Below the pieces are notes generated by a model. It searched no databases and was not told the DNA's origin. It was given only the letters and a program-made list of their open reading frames with translations. From the NCBI GenBank assembly GCA_027704905.1, contig CM051022.1, positions 7,956,971 through 8,020,970 of the forward strand: a stretch of 64,000 nt of DNA, written 5' to 3'. This DNA comes from Muraenolepis orangiensis. Its lineage: Eukaryota > Chordata > Actinopteri > Gadiformes > Muraenolepididae. Position numbers and translations under genes: made by a program. The first letter of the stretch is position 1, and the number at the start of each line of letters is the position of its first letter. Below, one piece after another: positions 1 through 22,700 of this stretch.

Positions 1-707
1 AATAAATCACAATATATAATAAACAGCAGCAACTGTGCTACTACACAAATGTAAAAATGTGTTTTACAAGCTAATACGGCTATCAGTGAGCACAATGGTC
101 AAGGATAAGCTAGACACACAGCGGTGTGTGAAGCCCTCATCATAATGGCTGTTAATAATTACAGCTGTGATAAGATGGCCCAGAGATGGAAAAGTTTTAT
201 CGAAGCATTCTGAAAACATTGACAGTTGATCTTGGACGGCCGCTCGGAGAAGGAGACATATTTTGAGACGGGGAGTTCGGGGAAAAAAACGGACTAAGGT
301 TAAAAGAAGGCACTAGTAGGTGAGGTTTCAGGAGTAACATTTTAATATTATGTAATATTATTTGATCTCTTTTTCCATGTGTCGGGGCAAATCAACTGTT
401 TGGCCGAACTTAATAGAACAGAATTGGTGGGCAGCTTTATAAGCAGGGCCTGTTTTTGCCTATGTCTCCACTCTTGTGGTCGAGAAAGGGAAAAGCAACC
501 AGGTCCTCCTCAATGATGATGTATGTTCCTGTTAGTGACCATAGGGGCCAACCTGTGCCTTTTGGCTGTGCTTTGATATGTGACGTTCAAAGGCGCTAAC
601 CTAATGTGATTGTCGGGTACCAGAGCCACGTAGAGGACGAACTGCCAGAACCACCGGGGGGGAAAACCCGACGACCCGCGTCTCAGGAGCCGTTGGCGGG
701 GAAAGCA
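1..707. other. Upstream region and likely 5' UTR of slc26a3 copy A
   Basis: I see no coding exon of another gene here. A plausible splice acceptor (ggtaccag) ends at about 623, so the first coding exon may begin there with some 85 nt of 5' UTR before the ATG at 708. An untranslated first exon and the promoter would then lie further upstream or outside the window. No TATA box or CpG island was recognised with confidence. Confidence 0.35.
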
Positions 708-10940
<10,233 letters not shown>

Positions 10941-12451
10941 CTTTTGACCCTTGAGCACTTGATACCAGTACCTGCAATGCCTTCAAACTCTGATCTGATA
11001 TCAAATATTGAATGGAAGAGAAGAAAAAGAAAATACAAATATTTACACATTTTTATTTTTATTTACATAAATAATATATAATACATGATACTTTTGTGTG
11101 TAATATTATTACATACGCATATTTTTGTTTTTTTCTTAAAGGTGCTATTGATAACATTTATAACGCTGATAGCAGTATGTCGCTATATGCCCCAATCCCC
11201 CTACCCCCTTCCTTTCCATTATACTTGTTATACTTCCATTATACTTGTTATACTTCCATTATACTTGTTATACTTCCATTATACTTGTTATACTTGTCGC
11301 CGGTTTGTTGCACAACCTGCATAGTTCATGGTGGAGTGGAGTGAGTAAGAGTCATGTCATGTCAAGTGATAAATCTTAATTAATCTTAATCTCTCATAGT
11401 AGAGCAAAGGCTGATCACCCTGGTCTTGTTCCTACTTTTGTTGCTGAGCACTTGAGATAAGTGAAGCCAACTACGAAGACTCTTGATCGACGACACAGAG
11501 AAACAAAATCATTAATTTCGGACCCGTCAGCATTTTTAAAATGATCGTAATTCATTTTTCTTAATAAAAAGCAATACTTTCATGCTACACCTTTCTGAAA
11601 GTGTGGATGCATTTGTGTATTTTTTTTAATGATTTGTCGACATAAAATTGTTATCAATAGCACCTTTAAATCATATTTCAGAAATTGTATGCTTTCACAT
11701 ATTTATTAAAAGAAAAAATACAAATTAAATGTTGACTTTATATCCAAGCCATTGTTGCATTTTATACCGTAAATAGCAAAGTTGTTGTGTCATTGTGTTG
11801 AGTGTATTCTTTTATTTTGATTGCTGTTAGTTTTTTATTATCTTTACTATTACTTGACCTTTACCATTTGTCCAAAGCTCAGTTAAAATAGTGTGTAACA
11901 AAACATGTGTACTGCCAGAATGAATTGTTATTCTACATACCACGAGAACTTCTTTACCTTACCTAAAAAATATTAATAAAAACATTTAAAAAAATTATAA
12001 TAATTCCGGATTGTTACTGAGTTCTCTTCTTTTTGCTCTGTTTAACAATCTGTGGGACTGACTCCATACAGGGGGGGGAAAGTGCACAGTATGGAGAAGG
12101 TAGGTTGGTTAGCATTAGGGTACCAATGTATTTTCCTCAAACCTCCAATGGAAGCTAGAGTTCTGTTGCACAATCAAAACAGGTTCAATTATAATCCGCC
12201 GGGACATTTTATGTGATTTATATGACTCAAATCAAGAATTTAAATGTTTTTTATTCCAAAAGAGGGTGTGTCCCTTGGACTCCGGTGGCAGATACGCGTC
12301 AATGATTAAACAATGATATGGACAAAACCGATAAGCAATATGTAAGATATCAGATATAGGCATAAAGAGTGGCAAGATAGGAGGAAAGGGAAAACAGCCT
12401 CTCAAAGGGATCATTTTCGTACTCTGGGTTGTACACACAACAGTCGTGTGG
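10941..12451. other. Intergenic region between slc26a3 copies A and B
   Basis: This is the A/T-rich 3' UTR of copy A, with candidate polyadenylation signals aataaa near 11563 and 11974. A 20-bp unit (ccattatacttgttatactt) is repeated about four times at 11216-11294. The putative promoter and 5' UTR of copy B occupy the last few hundred bases. No other gene is seen. Confidence 0.6.
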
Positions 12452-12637
12452 ATGGCGTCGCTGAGGAGACCGTATCTGGTGTCCAGACCTCTGTATTCTG
12501 AGGAGAGCTTTGCTGAGCAACATGAGAAAATCCACAGGCCCCACAAGACCCTCTGGAACCATGTGGTGGAATACTTTACGTGAGTCCAATTCCTCCAATT
12601 CTGTTAGCCATACAATTGCAGAAGGTGGGTTTTTGTA

Positions 12638-12689
<52 letters not shown>

Positions 12690-12775
12690 CACTTAGACTG
12701 ATTGGTGTTCACTTAGATCAGTGTATTGCGTGCTTTCATGTGTGTGTGTGTGTGGGTGTCCCTTTTTCAGATAGT

Positions 12776-12831
<56 letters not shown>

Positions 12832-13614
12832 GCACAGTATATAAACAGTCTGCCATGTGTTGTTATTGTTGTTTTGCGTATGTACAGATGGGACTTAAAA
12901 CGTGCCAAAAAGGCAGGGCTGTCTCTTCTTCCCATCATTGGTTGGATGAGAATCTACCAGGTTAGACAGTGGTTGCTGGGGGACATTCTGTCGGGGATCA
13001 GCACTGGACTTGTCGCAGTCATGCAAGGTGAGGATCAGAGGCCTGCGAATGTCATGCCTCAGCGAATGGCCGTAACTATCCTCACATATTTGTATTGTTT
13101 AGGCATAGCACATTTGAGCAAGTTTAAGGTTTCATTCTAGTCTAAGTCTTCTAGGTGTAAAGACTTAGACTCCCAGGTGTATGAAACAAGTTATATATAT
13201 ATATATGACCTGCCCTTACAAGGTCCTTGGTCTCACTCAGCTTTTTTTGCCCTCCTATTTAATATCCTCCCAGGCCTGGCCTTCTCCATGCTGGCCAACC
13301 TTCCTCCCAGCTATGGCCTGTACACGGCTTTCTTCCCCATGCTCACATACTTTTTCCTGGGAACGTCCAGACACATATCTGTTGGTAAGCAAGCAATGAC
13401 CGTCCTGCACCGCTCCGTCCACGGGGCTTGACTACATTAAAAAAGTGAGATTACGTGATTAAGAGCTAAGTGTAAAGCAAATACTTGACTTGATTTAAGG
13501 TTGCAAATTGTCTTATCTTATCTCCAGTGGCCTAACATCAGAGGTGTTAAGGTGTCCATTGCAATCTCATATCCAAGGACGCAATGTTACAGTTGTTACC
13601 CATTGCTTACAAAC

Positions 13615-13665
<51 letters not shown>

Positions 13666-13877
13666 CAATCCTTTCTCAAAATCTAATTTTGGCTGCAAAA
13701 TGATATGCACACATGCACCATTTATGTTATTCATTAAAAACAGCAACAACATATCTGATGCACTTCATACAAAACACTGCTGTCTTTTCATACAGGCTTC
13801 TGTGAAAGATCGTTCCAGTGCAATATATCCACTTAATGAAACACAAATAGAACGGCTTCAGAAAAACTTTACAAAAA

Positions 13878-13928
<51 letters not shown>

Positions 13929-16900
13929 CTTATTTTTTGCTATTTGTACTGCTGAGGCTTAGACTGATTGGTGTTCAATTCAATTAGTTGATGGGGTGCT
14001 TTCATGTGTGTGTGTGAGTGTGTGAGTGTGTGGGTGTCCCTTTTTTCCGATAGTGTTATCCATTTAGAAAAAAGTGTTTCCCATAACGATTGCAAGGGAT
14101 GTCCACTTCAAATGGAAGTGTCTAAGATAAGAAACGTGTGTGTAGTGTTTTGCAAGAAGCTCGTTGTATAATTGCAAACTAAGTGCAAAGCAGAAAACGA
14201 GTTTGTACTGTTGGTGGCTCGGTTTGAGGAATGGTTGCAGTGCAGTTTGGTTAGGGTTTTAGATGATTGTGTGTAAGCATTCACTTTTAGTGTGTACGCA
14301 ATGGGGTGAAAACAGTTACGTCTGCCTCCGAATGCGAGGAGGACTGAGTTGGGGAAGGAAGCTCATGAACTGGGTGCAGAATAATTTTTAACTCAAGATT
14401 CTGCCAACTTTTAGGTTGGAAGTTTAGGTAGGTCTTAAAGGGCATCCTTTCGTACCAAGTCTGTGAACCCATCTTTAGATCGTATGTAATTGATGTTTGT
14501 CATACTCAAGCTCACCTTTGCAGGTCTCCCTTGTAAAAAAAAAAATAAAGAAAATAAACTGTCGTATAGGTACGATTTGAGAATTGTGAAAGGAGAGAAA
14601 GCAGAAAATGTTTGACATTTTTTTTAAACATTTGTGGCTTCACCTCCACCACCCTTGGGTGCTGTCAGGAGCCTTCCCCGTGCTGAGCCTGATGGTGGGG
14701 GCCGTGGTCATTAACATGGTCCCTGACGTAGACCCGCCGCTCGACGGCACAGCCCTCCAGGAACAGGATCAAAAGCGGGTCATGGTGGCCTCCTCCATGA
14801 CCTTCCTCGTGGGGATATACCAGGTGGGAATTCAAGCAACTGTCTCCACTGTCTGTCCCATGAAGCAATTGTGGATGTTTTAGATTAGATTTAGATTAGA
14901 TTAGATTCAAATTGATTGTCATTGCACAGCACAAGTACAGTATAGAGAAAATAAGTTGGCATCTAATCAGAGTGCAAATGTTGCAGTAAAGTGCATGGTG
15001 ATATACAATGTACAGTGGTTAACAGTCTACGAGGTATGAAAACCGGTATCAAATAACTAGTAGGTATGAGATATGTGCAGATATAGGTGTGTATATACAG
15101 TGCTGCTCGAAAGTATGTGAACCCCTTGAACAGTTAAGAGTTTTCTGTTGTTTTACCTGATTTTCCTATTTTATCATCACAAGTTTTACATATATGAAAT
15201 GTCAGGTTTATGTTTAACAGTTCCATGTACTTTTTTAGAGGGAATTGTGTGAGTAGCCAAAAAAATACATGAAACATGGAATTAGTGGATGTGCAAAAGT
15301 AAGTGAACCCCCAGCTGTATTGGTAAAGTCAAGGAGGTAACAGATTCAGGTGAAACACTTTTGGGTGCTTAATTAGTCAATTAAGCAAACCAATCAAATG
15401 AGACATCATTAGGAAAAGGGTTGGACAACACAGATTAAAAGAGAGAGAAAAACAACCAAACGACTGCAGTGCCAGGGTGTACCCATACGAATCAACCATG
15501 CCAAGAGGAAAGGAGATACCCGAGGAAATCAAGAAAATGGTACTGACAGCCCATCAGTCTAGAGAAGGCTACAAGACAATCTCCAAACGATTCCAGCTCC
15601 ATCCATCCACGGTGAGGCAAATAATTTACAAATGGAGGGCGTCCAAGATGACCGCATCTTTGCCTAGAAGTGGACGCCCATTAAAACTAACATCAAGAAG
15701 CACCCGTAGAATAATAAATCAGGTAAAGGACAACCCACACATCACCTCTAAAGAGTTGCAGAGCTCTCTGGCAGCGTCAGGTGTAAATGTACATGCGTCT
15801 ACAATTAGACGAAAATTGAACCAACACGACATTCATGGGAGGGTTGCTAGAAGGAAGCCTCTGCTCTCCAAAAAGAACAAAGCTGCCCGTTTAAACTTTG
15901 CCAGAGAGAACTTGGACAAACCAGAGGCCTTCTGGAAGTCCATTCTCTGGACAGATGAGTCCAAAATAGAATTATTTGGTCATAATCGTAAGCGCTTTGT
16001 TTGGAGAAAAACCAACACAGCACATGAAGAAAAGAACCTCATCCCAACAGTGAAGCATGGTGGTGGAAATGTTAAGGTATGGGGCTGCTTCTCTGCTTCT
16101 GGACCTGGACAACTCCATATCATCCAGGGAAACATGAATTCTGAAGTGTATCAGCAAATTCTTGATAAGAATCTCCAGCCATCAGTCAGGAAGTTGAAAC
16201 TGGGCCGTAAATGGGTTTTTCAACAAGACAACGACCCAAAACATACCAGCAAATCTACCAAGGAATGGTTCAGAAAAAAGAGGATTCGTACTCTGGATTG
16301 GCCAAGTCAAAGTCCGGACCTCAATCCAATTGAAATGTGTGGCTAGACCTGAAGCGGGGGGTACATGCCAGATGTCCCTCCAACCTTTCTCAACTGGCTG
16401 AGTTCTGCAAGGAAGAGTGGGCAAAAATCCCCCACAGCAGATGCGAGAGACTGGTCAGTGGCTATAGAAAACGTTTGATTGCAGTAATGGCTGCAAAAGG
16501 AGGTGCCACACGCTATTAACCAAAAGGGTTCACATACTTTTGCACAAGTCATATTTTCAGTTTTTGTGGGAGAAACCACTTTTTTTGAATAAATAATGAA
16601 AATACATCATTTTTCTTTGTTTGTGTCCATTATTTGGAAAGTCCTGCTTTACAAATTGGTGTTTGGATATACATTTAATAAGGTTATTTTACATTTTTGT
16701 ACAATTACAATGACCATGTCTAGGGGGTTCACATACTTTCGAGCAGCACTGTATATATATACAGGTAAGTATCAACAGGTAGTGAGCCGGGGTATTCAGT
16801 TATATCATTTAAGGTTTTGGGACGTCCCTCAAGACAAGACGAGTGTCTTGAAAAACATGTTTTAAATGCTTCAGCCTACACATCGGCACTTTAGGTCACC

Positions 16901-17088
16901 GCATCTTGAGTAACTGGATCCAGAACTCCAGAACGGGATCCAAGGTATTTTGACCAATCATGACACGGTGTTAAGATACGCATTACAATTGCCTGCCTTG
17001 GTTATGTTTAACTAAAAGGCTTATAACATCCCTCAATAATCTCTCTTTATTTCTCTCTCCCTCTCCCTCTCTCTTTCGCTCTTTGTGG

Positions 17089-17184
<96 letters not shown>

Positions 17185-19688
17185 CCCGCCTGCAGCTTGG
17201 CATGGGGTTACTGCAGGTGGGCTTTGTGGTCAAGTATCTGTCCGACACGCTGGTGTCCGGTTTCACCACGGCGGCCGCAGTCACAATTGTGGTGTCCCAG
17301 CTCAAGTTTGTCCTGGGCCTGGTGGTCCCCGGCATCAGCGGACCCCTCGCCATCATATATGTAGGTCAACAACCCCACCACCACCACCACCACCACGGTT
17401 AAGGTCCATCGGCTGATGCCACTGCAGTGTTTTCAATGGCAAGGAATGAGAATCGTTCCAGGCAAACATAGATCACAAAGATACCTCCAGGACTGTAGGC
17501 TGAGAGAAACACTTTCATCCAAAGGGACTTAGATCCGGCATTTGGCATAGTAAAGACCCCTTACAGTCAGCAGAAATCAGCTGAAGGCTCAGCGATTCAG
17601 TGTTGAGTTATGCTAGTATAGTTGAGGATAGTACTTTTTTAAATTTGGAATCGATAGTTACATAGGGTTAAGGTAAGGGGCAGGCAGGGGTCAGTCTCCC
17701 ATCTCTCTCAAAGATGCTGCTGACATCGGGCATCGAAGCCAGTATGGTACACACGATACATCGTATGGGTTTTGTGTTTTTCACTGCGTTGGATTTCTAG
17801 CGATGGTGTGCTATGTGATGTGTAAGTGAGCTTGATATGTCTGGGTCAGAGGGACATTAAAGCAAAGTGAACCATTTACTTTTACCGACAGTTTTGAAGC
17901 TACAGTCACATTTAGCGACAGTGTTCTGTAACCAAACTGTTGTTCTTCCTGTGCGCAGACCCTGGAGAAGATCTTTGTGCAGATCACGTCCACAAACACC
18001 TGTGACCTGGTCACGTCCATCCTCATCATGGCAGTGGTGTTTGTCTACAAGGAGATAAACGACATATATAAAGACAAGCTACCTGTGCCCATCCCCGTAG
18101 AGGTCATCGTGGTGAGACTTTTACCCTCTATTTATACAGATGATAGTCATGTATCAAAGCTGTACTTGCCTGTCTGTATGTGTGTCTATGGTCCATTCCT
18201 GCATTCCTGTAAGAGGAGTCATTTGTCTGCAACTGTTTTCGCAGACCGTGCTTGCGTGTGCTGTATCCTACGTGTTTGAGTTTGAGAAGAATTTTGAAGT
18301 CGGTGTCGTTGGCAAGATGGCCAGTGGGTAAGTGATGCGTCCCCGGGTGTTAAGTCCACTTGCGATGGACGCATCTTAGCTTGGAATCTGGTTTCGGGGG
18401 GGGGGGGGGGGGGGAAGTAGCGCGGCCGATCATGCGATTGTTGTGAAGCGAATGCGCAAACTGTTTCCAGGTACGAGGCTCCGGTCGCACCCAACATCAA
18501 CGTGATGAAGGAGAGTGTCATGGAAGCATTCCCCGTGGCCATAGTCGGATTCGCCGTGGCCTTCTCCGTGGCCAAGGTCTACTCCGTCAAGCACGATTAC
18601 ACCATCGATGGGAACCAGGTCAGCTAGCACACAGGAAGTCATCTTTATCCTCCTCCTCCTCGTCATTTGGGGATGGAGGAAGTTGAATTGTTTTAGTTTT
18701 GTACCGGGGGAAAGTATAAAATGTTAAAAGATAAAAGCTTTCTTCTGCTTAGTGTGAGTGATCGCTTGATGCCTAATTTCAACCCCCCTTTTCATGTCGT
18801 TGCTAATGTGGTTTACAGGAGCTGATAGCGTTTGGGGTCAGCAACATTTTCGGCGCCAGCTTCAAGTCGTTCGCGGCAAGCACGGCGCTCTCTCGGACAG
18901 CCATACAGGAGAGCTCTGGAGGCAAAACACAGGTAACAGGTATACTCATGTGTAACCGTGAGTGTCCAGCTTGGGATTCGAACTCACGGTTCCCGGCATT
19001 AGACGCTCTAACGTTAGAGGCTAAACCCCACGGGCTCTAGCTTCATCGCTAGAACGTGTCTTTTAGGTGTGTCGGGTGAGTGAGGTTAACTTCACTGCAC
19101 ACAGCACTTGCGTCTGTTACACATGCATATGCATACGTATGTACATATAAGTAAGTCGCTTTGGATAAAAGCGTCTGCCAAATGCCCTAAATGTAGAAAT
19201 GTAAATGTAATATAAAAACACACCTCTTATAGTGACCAACTCCGTCTTTCGCTCCCCAACCTATTTCAATGTTAGCGTGTGGGACCGCCTCTTTAAAAAC
19301 ATTTATAATGTCATATTTGTGTTGATTGTTATATGGCACGTCATCGCTATATTTTGCGTCAATTGCAGTGTGACCACGGGCGTGGAGGGAGTAAAAAAAA
19401 GAAACATTAACTTTTTTAGGACTTGTTGGTCTGTGTTATATTCCACGTGCAAGATTGCAGGTCTGGTGTCGGCCATGATGGCTATGATCGTTACCGTGGC
19501 ACTGGGCTTCCTGTTGGAGCCGCTGCCTAAGGTGAGACGCCGTTACACTTGAACCTGACCTGACTTGGACATATCACATAGTAGTTTCATTATGATATCA
19601 AATGTCATTACGGTTACATGGTCGTGTAACCAAAAGTGAAGGCACTTACAATTCCGATTTGGTGCAGGTTTTTTTTTTGATTGTCCGA

Positions 19689-19724
<36 letters not shown>

Positions 19725-22700
19725 GTCTGTCTTCCAGTCGGTGCTGGGGGCCTTGGTCATCGTCAACCTGAAGGGAATGCTGATGCAGGTCACCATACTA
19801 CCGTCCCTGTGGAGGAAGGACAAACTGGACTTTGTACGTATTCAAGTCAGAACCGAAACGCAATTCTCGTCGTCTCGAGGACATCCATTTATAGACCATT
19901 TACCATTCATCATTTTAATTAAAAAGTGACTTTCAAAAGGGCATTCAACATGAGAGAGAGCGGAAGAGAGAGAGAGTGGAAAAGAACAAAACAAGAGCAA
20001 GATTTTGAACAGAAACAACATAAACTAGAGGGCACTCAGTAGTGGGCATACCTCCGCCACAGCCAAAAGTCCCCTAGATTCGGATCCGGATTCGGATCTG
20101 CTCCAAAATCAACTGTTCCTTGGCCCATAAGTAGTCTAAACCACCAAGTTTTGTCCAATTACACGTACCTAACTTTTTGAGTTATCTTGACAGCTAACAG
20201 ACAAACAGACAGACAAATCGGGTTTTTTTTTTACTGGAGGTGAAAAGCCCACTCCGACATTCAGAAGTTTTCTATGCATGCTCTGTGAGCACATTTGACT
20301 AGGCAAGATGGATATCCCCAACCAATCAGGGAAGAGATGACCCTGAATGGTCATTCAATGGTCAGTGAGCCTATGGCAACTACACTCAAATGACCGACAG
20401 CACCCTTAATATTAGGGTTAAAAGATGTAGACCTCAGGCCAGTTCATATTGTTTAATATAAGATATAGACCTGGCCAAGTCCTGTCCTATGTCCTGGTCT
20501 AGATGTCCTGTTTGTTTCATCTCCAGGTGGTGTGGCTGGTGACCTGCATAGCCTCAATCTTTCTGGGTCTGGACCTGGGCCTGGGCGTCGGCCTGGGCAT
20601 AGAACTGCTCACGGTCGTCTTCAGGACTCAATTGTATGCATGCGCGCATGAGTTGAATGACAGTGTAGCTCGGCCTTGATGTGCCTTGCTCGAAAGATCA
20701 AGTTAGAAAAGTCGAGGGGGGAGGGGGGGGGGGGGAGGGTTAGTGCCAACCGCATTAACACCGATTTTCGTATATTTTTTCTTTAGTCCCCGCTGTTCTG
20801 TGTTGGCTAACATCACCGGGACTGACCTCTACAGAGACCGTAAAGATTACTTGTGTGTACGTTACATAATATATTGTATAATATCACTAACATGACGTCA
20901 TATTAGCTATACCGTCCGTCACACCTTGACGGGGCGCGCGACTGGTCATGACTCTTCCTCCAGACTAACTATCATCATTTTGAATTCAGATCGTTGAGCC
21001 GCAGGGGGTCAAGATCTTCAAGATACCCTCTCCCATATTCTTCGCCAACGTCGACTTCTTCAGGGAGAAGCTGATAGAGGCCGTGGGTGTGACCCGTGGC
21101 TCACCCTAACGTCACCACACGATGTCAACTCCCGCCAACACTTATTGTACTTTTATTTTTTTGTAACACAACAGTTCAACTGTTATTTTGTTATTGTTGC
21201 AGGTCGGGTTCAATCCGTTGAAGGTTCTGCGAAAACGGGACAAGGCTATGAGGAAGATCGCCAAGTTCAATGAGAAGATACACGTTGGAATGGTAGGTTC
21301 ACAACCTTCTTCTCGTTTTAAACACAAAGACACACACTTTATCAGTGTGTGTCCATACCCCCCGTCCCCCGGATCATGTTAAGTTACAAAACGGCAAAAG
21401 CACAGGTTTGTCATGCTGCGTGGCATTTGTTCTTCTAATGATTCGCCAGTCATTAAAGAACACCGACGAAAAAGGTTGGGGGGACCTGCCTGCTGTCCCG
21501 GACGAACCGCTCCAGATCGACCAGATCGACTGGAACAGCGGGAATCTCCCGGCCCACATCTCCGTCCCCAGAGTGGACCTCCACAGCCTCCTCCTGGACT
21601 TCGCTGCCGTCTCCTTCCTGGACATCGCCGGTGTCGTGGGACTCAAGACGGTGTGGCTTCATAAGAGTCGGGGGGGGGGGGGTTATTAACGGAATGCATG
21701 CCAATATGGCATTTGGTGGGGATGCGTTTTATCCAATCCACACTACGGAGTTTGTACATTGTCGGCACTTAATAATTGCTCTTGTACCGGGTTTCAACTC
21801 AAAATAAAGTGACTATAGCACCCCCTATTGGCCCATATGAAGTACTGGTTAGTTAGAAGTATGGTTGACATTGTGGTAAGGGAGGGTGATCCCCTGTTGA
21901 AATGGTTATGATCACCCATGTCATCCACCTACCTGTCCCCTTAAGCAAAAGGTGTAAGCCCTACCTGTAAACCTATCGTTGTAGTTAAGGTAAATCTAAT
22001 ACTCAAATGGTCATTTAACTGTTTAGTTCCCTATTGTTACCCATGTCATGTGCCGGTCGAAATGGTGACATTGTATCCCCATTACTTATAAGGGTATAAG
22101 AGTAAAGGTTTGAGTCACGCAAAAACTTCAAAGTGAAAGTGTATTGTTGGGTAGAATAGAACCTCTATTCTCAGGTTCTCACCAGAAAATGCCTTTTTTC
22201 CGCAGGTCCTGAAAGAGTTCATCCGTGTTGGAATCGATGTTTACATAGTTTCTTGCGATGGTAAGTTCATATAAATATTTTTCCATTCATCACAAATTAA
22301 ATAATGCCGATCATCATCTTAACGCGCATAATACATCTATTGTGTGTGTGTTTTACAGAATGCGTCCTGGAGAAATTACACAAATGCCAGTTTTTCGACC
22401 ACAAGGTCACAAAGTCCATATTCTACCCAAGTCTTCACGACGCTATGTTGACCATCCTCGGACAACAAAGGGAACCAAATCTCCAGGTAAGGACTAAAGA
22501 AAGATCAGGTGCATTCTCAAGTAGAGAGACAGTATTAACAGTAAAATATACTTAAACAAATGTTATTGGAAGTAAGTTATCCCTGTAGCGGGTGTTTGGA
22601 AATAAAGTACCTCCCTTCATCTGCTATTTCTCCAACAAAAAAAAATGAAAATATACAAACATCATGTATCAACTAATACAAATATAAAAAAAACAATGCA

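Noticed and set aside
17033..17402. Ser/Leu-rich or Arg/Glu-rich proteins near 17 kb
   Set aside because: They are (CT)n translated, fused to the real exon 5 of slc26a3 copy B.
18955..19050. A tRNA gene
   Set aside because: Only a B-box-like word is present; no cloverleaf with anticodon arm could be drawn, so a SINE relic is more likely.
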